DNA from: Phoenix dactylifera
Lineage: Eukaryota; Streptophyta; Magnoliopsida; Arecales; Arecaceae
NCBI RefSeq assembly: GCF_009389715.1
Contig: NW_024067910.1
Location: 248,001 to 312,000, forward strand
Length of the DNA: 64,000 nucleotides
Direction of reading: 5' to 3'
The translations under genes were made by a program, and so were the position numbers. Every line of letters starts with the position of its first letter. The stretch's first letter is position 1. Below are positions 37,901 to 50,100 of this stretch, piece by piece. The notes below the pieces were generated by a model. The model was not told the origin of the DNA. It was given only the letters and a program-made list of their open reading frames with translations, and ran no database searches.

Positions 37901-39945
37901 AAAGCCAATTAAATTTCTTTAACATGGGAAAGTAGTCGGACAGAAAAGTGCTGAGAACAAACAAGATAAGACAAACAGTTCAGCATGGAAGATGTTTGAG
38001 TGCTTAAATTGGCTCCATGTTGAGGCGGCTGTCAAGAGAGAAAATGGAAAGAGAAGAGGAAATTGTAGTAATGCATGCCCCAGACAAATCGTTTCAATAG
38101 CTTAGCAGAGGGGTGTTTGATTGCTTGAATTGTAAGGCCTTCTAGTGGTTGAGGAGAAGAAGATGGAAATAAGGAGAGGAGGGAATCATGAGATGGGAAC
38201 ACCTGCTTGAATGAATCAATCTACCTAAACTCAGAAAATGAAGTAAATGGAACCCAAGCAGGTGGCCAGATCAATCCATCAAACCAAAAGTATGCGAGAA
38301 ATATTTATCTTGTTGCCACACAACCTTTTCTTCAAGGGTTATAGACAGACCAAAGGCTGATTCTCTTGTTCCAATCCTGATTTTGGATGAAAGTTGGCCA
38401 CTTCCTACCTACAAAAATCTAGTTTTTGGACTTACAAGGTTTCAAATGCAAAGGGATAAGACTGCATAATGGGTTTTTACTAGAAGTTAATAATAATAAG
38501 GTTACTGGCCTTCTGCTCCCTCTTCTACCACATTTCTTCTTTGGCTTTTGGTTTTCCATCAAGGACAAGGAAAAAATGCATCCTCATATTGATTTTCAGC
38601 AAGTAGGTTACAAGAATTCATTTTCTTAGAATAAATTCACATTTGAAATTTAATTTAAACAAGGGCATCACGCAGAGATCAAACCATGGATCTCTCAGAA
38701 CAGAGAAATAAAAATGACATGTTATAAATAAGAAGTCTAATTCTTGATGCATTTATTGACGAGGTCAAATGGCTAAGAATAGTAAATAAGGTATAAGATT
38801 AACACCTTAGTTGCACCTCTAAATGCTACATACAAGTCTCACTCTTAGTTATGTGAAGCAGAAGTGGACTCAGGTGATGCAGAGGAAACATAGAAGTTGC
38901 AAAAAATATTCAAAACAAGTTCCTACTAAATAGGCATAGTTGCAAAAGTCCTAGATGGGTGCCGCACCTTAAGTATAAGCCTCTCTATAAAGACCTTATA
39001 TCATATAGCCATATGGATGAACCCAAGGCTTTTCTTAGATAACTTGTGGCGAGGCATTTGGTTAGGTGAGAGTGTGAGACCGCATAAACCTTAATCCAAA
39101 ATGGATGACAGTTCACATGACAAGTGAAATAAGAGTTTCACAGAAATGAAGATCGTCCAAGTGGCAATGAGATGAGCTATTTAATATCGCATTCCAGTGA
39201 AGGGTTTGCAAAGATAATTGTGAATTATGACGAAGGATTCCTGATGGAGTGGTTTGCAGAGCATGATAGCAACTAAAATATGTTTGACAAAACGAAAGCA
39301 AAATAAAATTAAAAACAAACAATGTCCAAACCTATATAATTGGCATTCAAATTGAAAGCAATTAACTCAGAAATAGGGAACCTAGATAAATCCATACACC
39401 AGCATCACCACATTTAATATATCAAACTATTTTTTTATGCGGCCAGCGTTCACCCCTAGGGGGAAATACAAAATCACAGCATAACATATTAACCTATCCA
39501 ATGCCGATAAATTTGTAGATCAACAATCCCTTCACTATTCGTGATTAGGGGATAATAGTGGAACGCTGTAGCCAATTTTTACAAGGTTCAGCCCACGGCA
39601 TGAGCAAAAGGCGTCCAGAGCCATTTTGTAAGTCCTCGAGAATTTTCACAATATCAAGAAAAAGAATAGAATGAAGGAAAAATTTAGAATACCAAGCACA
39701 AAGCCACAGGAATTAGATTATAAAGAAACTCACAACACCAAACTCGGAAATCGACTCGCAAAAACCTAAAACCAAACTAATCCAGCACGCAGCCTGCGGA
39801 CAAAGTAATGATTGCAGATATTAAATCCCAAAACCCGAAACCATTCATGGAATCTTTGTTGAGTCTGTATCAGCAATCGCAAAAGAAACAAAGGAAAATT
39901 CTAAACTAAATCAAATCAATAACAACGAGAAGATAAAAAGAATAC
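34928..39945 (-). other. possible first intron or upstream region of SDHAF1
   Basis: AT-rich with no recognisable gene. It holds a GAGCTCG/AGCTTGAGC-rich palindromic repeat at about 35690..35920 and a TACCGG/GGTACC-rich MITE-like stretch at about 36780..37080. An open frame at 36065..36400 (+) is 111 codons, AT-driven in composition and unlike any family I know. Confidence 0.35.
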
Positions 39946-40200
39946 CTTGACAGATCGGCCTTACAAAAGCCAGAGAGCGCCAAACAGGAAAGAAGGTAAA
40001 GGTATCAAAAAAAATCAAAATCTATTCCTGTTACAGAGAATATTAGAATGTCCCGAGACTCGAGAACTGGGTTCACTAGAAAAGAGGGACGAACGAGAGA
40101 GGCCGGCCCAAGGCCGAAAGAGCGGCCTTTTATTTGGATTCGGTTCCCGACTTCGTACAAGTTCTAGTCCTATGCGGTGCGTTTTTTTTTTTTTAGATAA
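39946..40200 (-). promoter_or_regulatory. candidate promoter and non-coding first exon of SDHAF1
   Basis: On the minus strand a GC-rich stretch with CTCTCTCGTTCGTCCC and GGCCGGCC-like words ends in GATCTGTCAAG followed by a GTATTC donor (39945..39944). There are AG acceptor-like sites shortly before the SDHAF1 ATG (about 34935..34965). A GC island of this kind in AT-rich surroundings is typical of a plant 5' end. The link to SDHAF1 is inference; it would need an intron of about 5 kb. Confidence 0.35.
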
Positions 40201-41131
40201 AAAGGGGGAGGGGAGAGGGGAGAGGAAGGGACAAGCCCACCCCCACGTAGAAGCCTCTACTGGGCTCCCATCTCATCAGAAAAATGTTCGATGCGGATAG
40301 AAATGACCGTGTGTTGGGCACCCCGGTCGATTTTATGCGGTGCGTGTTTCGCACGGAAAATTTCTTCATGGGCCGGTACAAATCCAAGGGCGCAATTCCT
40401 AGGGCACATGTATAGCGGATAACAGGTACCCATCATTGATCCTGAATTGTTTAAATATAATATAACAATCACGTTTCATTTGATCTTCTTGAATTGTTCA
40501 AATACAACTTGGTAACAGACCTAGTTCATCTAATAATTAGATGTTTTGCACCTCGAACGAGAAATTACACCTTTCATCAGGCACACCGTATCGGTGGTAA
40601 TCAGCCGTAGATCCCATTCATCATCATGCATCTCATCTTGGATTGCGAAATCCCTTCTCCAAATCTTGAATTGTTCGAGTGCACCATCTTGTGTAGGAGG
40701 TATTACTAGATGGACTGGACCCATCCAAATCTTGAAGCATGTGTAAGTGGATAATAAGATGAATTCTCACCTTTATTTTGATCTTGAATTGTTTAAAAAC
40801 AAGAAGGGTAATGCGGCGAGTGACTATTGAATTGGTCCGCTAGGTCTAGTCCATCCAATAATTTCTCATCAGTTATATGAGACTCTCAGAGCGCGTAACA
40901 TGATGAGGGAAACACAAGGTAACGTAAAATTTCATCCGGAAGGATGAAAAAGAAGTAGGACTGCAAAATGGACTGGGTTGGATCGAGTATTTGTGCAGCA
41001 TGAAGATAAGGTCCATGCAATCAAAAACGGATTATATAATTGAATTAGAGTTAGGTCAGATAATTACAAATTAAAGACATTTTTACTGGAACTATGGCTT
41101 TATGTTGGTCCATCAATTATCATTTTTTGAA
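40201..41131. other. intergenic, no gene seen
   Basis: Short open frames only; no repeat structure recognised. Confidence 0.4.
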
Positions 41132-41583
41132 GAGTTTTTTTGCATGAATACCTCCTAAATATCGGATTTTGCATGAATACCTTTTCAAAATTGATATTTT
41201 TATGTATACCCTAGTAAAATACTTGTTTTACCATTCTACCCTTTTTTTATTTTTGTTTTTGCATATGTACCTATCCTATCTAACGATGTTAAAAAATTAA
41301 CAGTTTCAAATTAAAATGACTAAAATACCCTTAATAGGTAGACATGCAAATAGATTGCGATCCCGATAGCAGAAAAAGAAGGACCATAGCATAATTTTAA
41401 AATTTTATTTTATTTTTAATTGATATAAATATGATTTTTCTTAACATCTTTAGAGCAACCGTTATATTACGGACATCTGTATAATAACAGAGTTTTACAA
41501 GGGTATACATGCGAATATCAATTTTGGAAGGATATTCATACAAAATTCGATATTTAGAAGGGTATGTATGGAAAAAAAAAAAA
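41132..41583. mobile_element. foldback MITE with long inverted repeats
   Basis: A 452-bp element whose arms (about 75-85 bp) are imperfect reverse complements. The left arm reads TGCATGAATACCTCCTAAAT, then CAAAATTGATATTTTTATGT. The right arm, inverted, reads CCATACATACCCTTCTAAAT, then CAAAATTGATATTCGCATGT. Both ends have poly-T/poly-A edges, and TTTTTGAA flanks the element at 41124..41131 and 41584..41591. There is no coding capacity. Target length of 8-9 bp would fit a hAT or Mutator relative. Confidence 0.65.
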
Positions 41584-44108
41584 TTTTTGAATTACATCAA
41601 TATAGGGAACCTTTTCGATTTCTATGCAACTCACTCGTGATTGGAAGCACATTTCCTTGTCAGCAAATGAAATCAGGGAAAATAAGAAGTGAGATGAAAA
41701 AAATAAAAAACTGGGAGAGGCATACAAAATGTTGAAAAACTAATAGGCTAGTGAAAGTAAGGAGATTGTAAATACCATATAGAATTGAACTTGAGACTCT
41801 CTAGCTAAGTTACCAATTGTTAGTGCTCGTATTATGCTTGTTGAAATGCCTATGGGATGCTGTGAAGAGTGCTCACTAGCGGGCGGTCCAACAAGAGAGG
41901 CCCTACTTTGTCACTTGGCTAAGGTTCGATGCAGATCAAACGTGTTGGTCTAGGATCCAACAAGCATCAATTAGATCAAGCAAAGTTGTAAAAAAAAAAA
42001 AAAAGTTTGAAAGAAAAAATATATTTACTCAAAAAAAATAAAAATTAAAATAATGAGTTCGGCTCATCTAACAAAGATGCCTCTTGAAAACTCTCCCTAC
42101 GTACTCTCTCGCTAGAAGATAAAAACACACACTTTTTCTCACTAAAAGCTAAAAGCATTCGCTATCTTTCACGAAAATATTTTATCTCTCGCTGAAAAAC
42201 AAACTTTAGTATATTTAACCCGAAGCTTAATCTAACATAGATCAACACTAGAAAATCAAACATTTTAATAAGACTAGAACTTAGCAGCGATGAATCTTAA
42301 TAATGTGGAAGCGGCTATATACTTGAGGCATCGGTTTTCCCAGCATTTTTGCTACCTGCCTTGGTATCCATCCAAGTGCAGTCTAGCCCTTGGGGGCCTT
42401 TTCGTACCTTGTTAGTTGGCTGCCCTCAGCCACAAGTTCCATATTACACGCTCCTGTGGCTGCTGGCTCCTAGTCCCCTGACCATGTTTTTATTGTTGTG
42501 GTAGTCGTGTAGCCTGAGCATAGGAGGATTGGTCGATGACCATCTTGTATTACATCTTTCGTGGCCGATGGATGTTGCGTGGGGTTGCATGGCTTTGGTT
42601 GTCTTTCTACCTTCTAGGTATAGATGTTGCTGGAAAGAGCCGCCGACAAGAGCGGCCGGAAAGCCTCGCCGGACCGAGGTATGAGTTTTCCATCTCCTCC
42701 TCTTTCTTCCTTTGTGTTTTGGCCTTCACTTGTATTTGAGCCGGCAAATTGCCAAAATACCTTCCGAAATAGGAGACCCACGTTTCGGCTCCCTTCTTCC
42801 GAGTTCGCCATCGTCGGCCACCAAGTCTGGCCGCGCTTCGCCGCAGTTTAGGGAGCCCATAATCTTGCAGTTGTGGGTGAGGAAAGCAACCATAGTAAAG
42901 GTTGATTAAGGGATTGTTCGTGATGATTTCTTTTTCTCCTTCGGCCGACCCCTATCACGATAATGTTGCAGCCGAAGGTCCGATCATGGCCATCATCACT
43001 AGGGGTTGGGCCACCTTGGTGGCTGTCACCGTCTGATCCGAGAGGAGAGGGAGAGATCGGCTCTCCCCCATTTTGGAGAAGAAGAGAACCTCTATCCTTT
43101 CTCTCTCCTCTCTCCTTTCTTTCTTCTCTCTCTACTTTCTATCTCTAGAAGATATATGGATCCCGGTATAGGGCTCTATCGACCCGATTTACGAACTCGA
43201 GGTGACCCTCGAAAAAAGTTCTTAAACTACCTTGATGCCAGGACCGTCCATTAGCATAATTTATGATTTTATTTATGCGTCGATACTAGAGAGCTGTATT
43301 TATATAATTTGCATGATTTATACATATGAGCATAATTAATTTATGATTATACTGTTATTATAAATATTTTTTATGGTAGTTATATTCTTTAAATAATTTA
43401 TTAATACACATAAAAACTTATGCTTGATCCGGTAAGATAGCGAAAGGTTTACTTACTTACTAAGCTGTGTCATACCTCTATTTCTATTTTTCTCTTTTCA
43501 GACAAATAAGATCGATAGGAATGAAAGATGGTACAAGCTTTGAGTTCGCACTAGCTAGCTTGGCAATTTTGTAGAAAAAATTTAGCATTTTAAATTCACT
43601 ATGAATTTTTAGTTAACAATTTTCTAAATATTGAGAATTATGGGTTTGGTATTTATGTTTGGATTTAGACGCTTTGAACTTAATTGCATTTAATAGATAA
43701 TAAAATTAGAGATAGATTTAAAGCTAAATGTAATGTTGGCTTCGAGTTCCTGTGAGCTGTAGCCATGTTATTCTTTGGATACGTGGAAAGTAGTGATCGG
43801 AGCCAGATGCAGCGGCCCAAATTCTGAACATAGAAATGCCCATTTGAGAATATAGGAATGCATTATTTTAACTCTCATAGGAGTCGAGGAAAACAGGTCA
43901 GCTGCTTTGCCGGCAGATTAGATCGAGTATTGATGAATCGAGATGCTAGCGGTACAATACAGTCTCCATCGCCAAATGACTCATGTTAGTATCCCAAACA
44001 CAGGGAGTACCACAGCCCATTGCACAGCAGACAAATCTCTCAAGCCCCCCACCCACCTCCGTTCCTCCAGCACTACTCTCTCGTCTTTCCTCCCAGGCTT
44101 GTTGCTGT
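41584..44108. other. intergenic 3' of the callose synthase gene; possible LTR fragment
   Basis: No gene supported. The stretch about 42540..43560 combines a GC-rich leader-like part, long CT tracts (43090..43145) and an AT-rich tail. This composition resembles palm-type gypsy LTR and leader sequence, but no paired repeat was found. The bases next to 44109 should be the callose synthase 3' UTR. Confidence 0.3.
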
Positions 44109-47100
44109 TTAGTCATGTTTCTTCCCACCAGCCAAAATGCGGGAAATCTGCAAGCCTCTGCTGAATGCTTGGTTGAAAAGCAGCCTTGTTTGGAACTCCG
44201 AAACAAATGGGAACCATGCCAACACAGCCACTGGTGCAAAGATCACAGGACCCATCACATAATCGTATGCCCTAGCAAATGGTTTGACTGAGCCCCACAA
44301 CCCAAGGGTCTTTATAATCGGCTTGCATGCCTGTGATATCTGCATCGGAGATTCCAGGATGAAATTTTGAAATTTGTTGCAAAGCTCTTCCGTAAATTTT
44401 TTTTTTTTTTAAAAAAAAATCTCCAGACGCACCGCAATAATTTGTTAAATTATGCTATATGAAGGCTTCTATTTGGGACCTCATGGTACTCACTCCTAGG
44501 TAAGGACCGAAAAATATATTACAAAAAAGAAAGAAAGAAAGAAAGAAAGAAGACCGACCTGAACTTTCCACTTGTAAATGCATGAAGTGAACCTTTTTTA
44601 AAAGCAAAATAGTACCTGAAGCACTGCCCATCCTGTTGGCATGAAGGCAAGGATGCTGGTGGAAATGTCACCCACTGTCAGATTAAGAACAGCAAAGAGG
44701 ATGACTAGTGCACCAATAAACCCAGCAAACAGGAATAGCTTGAGCAACCGGAACAGAAGTTGGAAGTCTGCACTAAACTTCTTCCTGCCCACGGACTCCA
44801 TCTGCAGAAAGACACTCATTTAGGGCAAAAGCAATATCAAATTTATGAATGAAAAACCCTCTACAGAAAAGTACCAACCTTCAGTATAATCATCACTGCA
44901 ACTATCACCAACCAGGACAGGGCATACACCTGCTCACAAAAGAAATTAGGCCCTTCTTTTTGCTGGTATTCTTCTCAAACAGCAGCTGTAACCAAAACGG
45001 AATAAATAAATAAAAGGCTTGATACAAAAGGCGTGAAACTCACTAGAATGCTTTTGTTGCCATTGGTCACATTCAGGTGATAGACAATCCCATACTGGAA
45101 GAGGAAGAAGCGCATAGAAAGAATAATCTCCCAAAATCGCCCCAAGAATCCTGTGTACTGCAAGTGCTCTTGTTCTTCAACCCACCAGGACTCCCAGCTT
45201 TTATTTGGTGGTACACCAACGCCACCCCTGCTCCCTATCCATTTTGTCCAATCATCCCAGTCTTCCACTATCTTCTGCCACTCAAAACCAGATGGGTTGA
45301 AAATGAATGGTGCAAACAACCAACTTACCACAAGGAACCACATTGATGATGTGACTAGCGTATAGGTAATTGTGCCATTTGGCATTGTCCCATACAACTG
45401 GTAAACTATCAGCAGTATCATCAACTCCAGCCCTTTCACAAAGTGACTTCTAGAATACATCCTGTAATTCTCTGCAAACCTTTCATGCCGAACTACAAAT
45501 CCTCGCCCAGTTGCTCTATATTTTGCACCACCATGCAAGACGGTTCTCCCAAAATAATGAGCCCTTGTTCCAAGAGAGAATGTGAAGAAAACTGCACAAA
45601 GCTGAAGCTGCATGACAACGAAATCAACAAGGGCAGTTCTGAATCCTCTTTCTAGTCCAATCTCCATTACCATCGGTAAAGCCATTAATAAGCCTAACTG
45701 AACTACGGATTGAGATGCCATGGCTGCCTCAAGGGATTTGTTGCCTCTCATCCTTGCTTGCTTCAAAAATGCCTCTTCCAATCCGCTTAATGATAGGTAA
45801 AGTTTTCCATACAAGTAGACATATAAGATAATGGCAACCATCTGCATGTATTTAAGGTAAGAAAGTCGAACATTAGAAAATATAGTTGGCGTTAAAAAAA
45901 AGAAGCAAAGCTACCTACAACTACATAATTGAACTGCTTTTGGCTAACCCATCCTACTTGTGCCAGTTTTTTTCTGCTCATATTTTTTTATGAGTAAAAT
46001 AATAGATGTTCTATTTATGGTTACCATAATCTCATCTTTCAGTATGCCCTAATATTAAATTTGCTCCAGGGATTATTCTAGTTTGACAGGTAATGAAATA
46101 GAATGAGCTTACCAATGAGCTGAAGTAAAATCCCACGGTTGTAAAGTAACAAGACAGCATACGAAAAAAGTCAAAGCGATGGCCTAAACGATAGATATCT
46201 CTGCTAAGTACTTGTTCCCCGTTACCACAGGCAACTTTAGCTTCAAATAGTGTGATTTGATTAAGCCCTACATCACGACCTTTCCCAACTTGAATGTACT
46301 CATGATGGGTGACATTACCGCGCCTTAGCATTGAGTTAAAACCTGGAAGAGTTTTATAAAATGATAGGGTTAAAAACTGGAAGAGGAAACAAAATACAAG
46401 ATTTTAGACAGAAAGGAAATCTTTGCTGAAGTTCAGAATTTATGCATGAAATTACCAGCAAAAATGTCCTCACTCAGGTTGATTCCCCGAGATGCCTTGC
46501 TAATGCCACCCCTGGTAATGTGGAATATCCTATCAAACACATCTGGATGACCATAATGAAAACGAACCCTGGTCATACCGAAGAAAATTAAAACTATCAG
46601 GACAAATTTTGATAAATTTTGAAGGAGAAACAATTTTGAGGGTTCTCCATTCTGCACGAGTAAAATACTCATATGGTCAGTCAGCAGTTCAACTTGCGCA
46701 CCATGTAAGACCATACAGCATGCAGCAACAGCTAGTAATATTAATATGCCACATATAAATCATAAACTACAACATACCAAAGTTTTTTGAAGAGCAGGCA
46801 TTATAACAATGAATATGGATAGATTGGCTGCATCCACAGGATATATTTCCAATCAAAAAAATCTACTTGACATGGAATTAATATTGTCTATGTGTACAGA
46901 AAAGCTTTAAACTTGTTTTTGAATAAATTAAACAGAAATTAGACATTAGAAGAATGAGCAGTTGCAGCCTCCTGACTAGCCTACCCTGTTTGGTAGATAA
47001 CACTGAACAGACCAAATTTGGGCAAGGCTACAACAACAAATTAGCTACAGTACCAAAAGGTCTGATTTTAAAGTACACTCATGGCACTGATGATGTGGCA

Positions 47101-50100
47101 CCTCCAAAGAATGACAGATACATGCATGAGATAAACCAATTAAAAAGTATGTGCTAGCCCTTGTTACATAAGGAATGCTTATGTGGAATTACTTGTAATT
47201 GTTTTGTTAGAAGGTTAAATCCATCATTCTAAGTGCCTCGTACCAAGTTTATCCTAGAATTATCTAAAATACATGATTTAAATTTGCATAGAATTTTTTA
47301 GAACAAATATATAATCTGACTGGCCATGAATATCATTAAACTTAATGAGGTAATGTATTGTGAGTACAAATATAATGAAACTCACTTCAATGGGTTTGCA
47401 AGGACTCTTTGGCCAATAGTCACAAACGTTGTTTCTTGATTTGACATAAACCACGCCAAGGATGACACGCTACAAAACAGATTTATTTCACATATTAGAG
47501 AACATAAACCAATCTTATTGTCCCAAATGCAAGAAATTGATTTATAGCCAGTGTGGGCGGAACCGAGCCGAACCGGCCGGTTCGGCAATAGAAAGCGGTT
47601 CCAGCCCCTAGGGGGCCGGAGCCTGATTGCCGCTAGCCAGAACTGGCCAGAATCGAACGGAACCGGACGGTTCCATCCGGTTTGGCTCGGTTCGAACTGA
47701 TATTGACCCGTACCGGACTCGGTACCAGTTCGGCGAACTTGTTTATGGCTACTGAAAATCATTCTTACCTTCCTGTAAAAATATGCTCTCGTACACCCAG
47801 AATAGTGGGTTGACGCACTCCATGATCTTCATTGAATTCTTCCAAAAGGTTACGCATTTTAAGAGCCTCTTCTAAGTAATTGTCCTATAGATTTTTTTTA
47901 TTAAGCAAAAAGTATAAGAATCATTAGTCATAGTGGCTCCAAGTCTGTTTCTAGAAAATTTAGACATATCTACATTACCTGGTTCATATCAATGGTCTGA
48001 AGAGCCTCTCCTCGAGTGAAGATAATAGCATGGTTCTGATTTTCCGGCTTTCCTTCACCGATCTTTGCAGATCCTGGCAACTTAATACGATATATTTCCT
48101 TTTAACAGGAAAAGACAGAACATTTAGTATAGCTAGACTTAATTATTGCGACACTATAGTTTAAACTTCGAATGACAATTTTATAAACAAGAAAAGAGGG
48201 GAAAAACTCAAAGGATAATTACCTGGTCAAGATTATCAACAGCTTTTACTAGTACTGAATAATAGGTTTTCTGTACCATTCCACCTTGTGTTTCTTCAAC
48301 CTCATCAATATATGCTACACGTAAAGAAGGATAACTGTAGTAGAAGATCAGCAATTAGTTTCTACAGAAAAGAAAACTCATCTAAAATTGTAAATTTGCT
48401 GCAGTTTATTGTTGTACAGTTCCCTTGTTTTTTAAAACAGAAAATGTGCTTCTGTCCCCTTTAATTTCATTTTATTATTGGTAAATTGTTATAAAAGTAC
48501 CTAAAACACACAATTTTGGTTCAAATAAGCCAGATTTATACTCTAGTTTTCTGTAAATGTAAATTATTTTTCATTGATTGACCAAATGATACAGTTTAAG
48601 ATCTTACTAGAATAATATTATATGAAAACGAATGAAACTAATAAATTAGGATTTTCTCTGTTCAATATTCTTGCTTTACATACATAAAAACACAGATAAA
48701 TTAAACATGACATGGAGTCAGTCATACCATTTAGCATGTCACCGGTTGTATGTCAAATGGTGTCTAGATTCAAGAAAACACATCTTCCTTAACAAGATTC
48801 AATATGCCATTATATAAAATTGCATGATTTGTCTCAAACTAACTGTGAGATTTGACCTACAAGTCAGTAAGCACCAATCATGTGATTCAAGAGAAAGACA
48901 AAGTAACATTTGCAGTTTACAAAGGATTAATATAGAAAAGCTCAAGGTATGCTGAACTGGCTCGTACCGGCCAGTTTAGCACGTACCGAACCGGTACCGG
49001 TGCCGACCAGTTTGGCCCGTATTAGCCGATACGAGAGGCGTACCGGACGATTTGTCCGATTCGGCTAGGAACTGGTGCTAACCGGTTCGCACCAATTCTA
49101 GTGCCACAGCATGCACGCTGTGATAAGACATCAGTTAGGTACCGATACGAACTGGTAATGAACCGACACCAAACTAGTACCGGTTTGCCGATCCTTGCCT
49201 GGTACTAATATAGTAGCACATGCCCCAGACATGCCAATACAATTTAGTGCTGAAAACCTTATTCTGTACTAAATGAAGTCAAGCAAAAATTGGTCAATAG
49301 TGTAGCTTGTGGAGTTAGGCAGTATCTTGTCTGGACAAGCTAAAAGTTCCATTTCCTGCTATTCTGGTTTTCATTTGTATGATGTCCTTATATCTCCTTC
49401 CAGGCAAAAAGGTAATCAAGTGAATAGTCATGCTTATGCTGTTTTATAAGTGGGCAACAGTCAATATCATTTAAACAAAAAAAAAATGCTAGCAAGTGAA
49501 GGGTGAGAAACATGCATTAAACATGAATAAAACCGTGCCTATTATGAAAAGTATCTTAGTGAGATGTTCTTGTTCTTATATAGAATAGTTGTATTAGAGA
49601 GATGGGAAACACCTAAAGCTAGGTCCGTAGTACCGGAACTAGCACCCGTGCTAATAGGCCGGTGGTATGGTACGCTATGCCCTCATGCCGTGCCATTCCG
49701 GTGCAAATCAACAGGAAAACCGGCAAGAGAGGTGGAGAGGAAGAAGAGAGAGAGGAAGGGAGGGAGAGAACAGGAGAGCGTGGCGGGGAGAGAGAGAGAG
49801 GCGGAAGGAGGGTGAGAGGGAGAAGGAAAGAGAGAGAGGAAGGAAGGGAGAGGGCAGCGGTGAGTGGCAGCCGCTGGAACAAGATCAAGGGATGGGAGAG
49901 AGAGGGCTTTCAAAGCCCTCTCTACTCCGTGCGTCGGAACCTTTTTTTCTATTTTTTTAAAGTGACGTTGGCAACCACTACCGACTTTACTTTTTTTTTT
50001 CTTTTTTTGGAATTTTTGAAGTGAAGTTGGCAGCATGCTTCACTTAAATCAAAAAAAGGGGTTGAAGCCCCTATTTTCTTTTGCCCCGGTTCTGACGCAA

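Noticed and set aside
49564..50036. Arg/Glu/Gly-rich open frames of 83-120 codons
   Set aside because: They translate a GA-rich tract inside MITE copy C; the same tract in copy D is equally open by composition.
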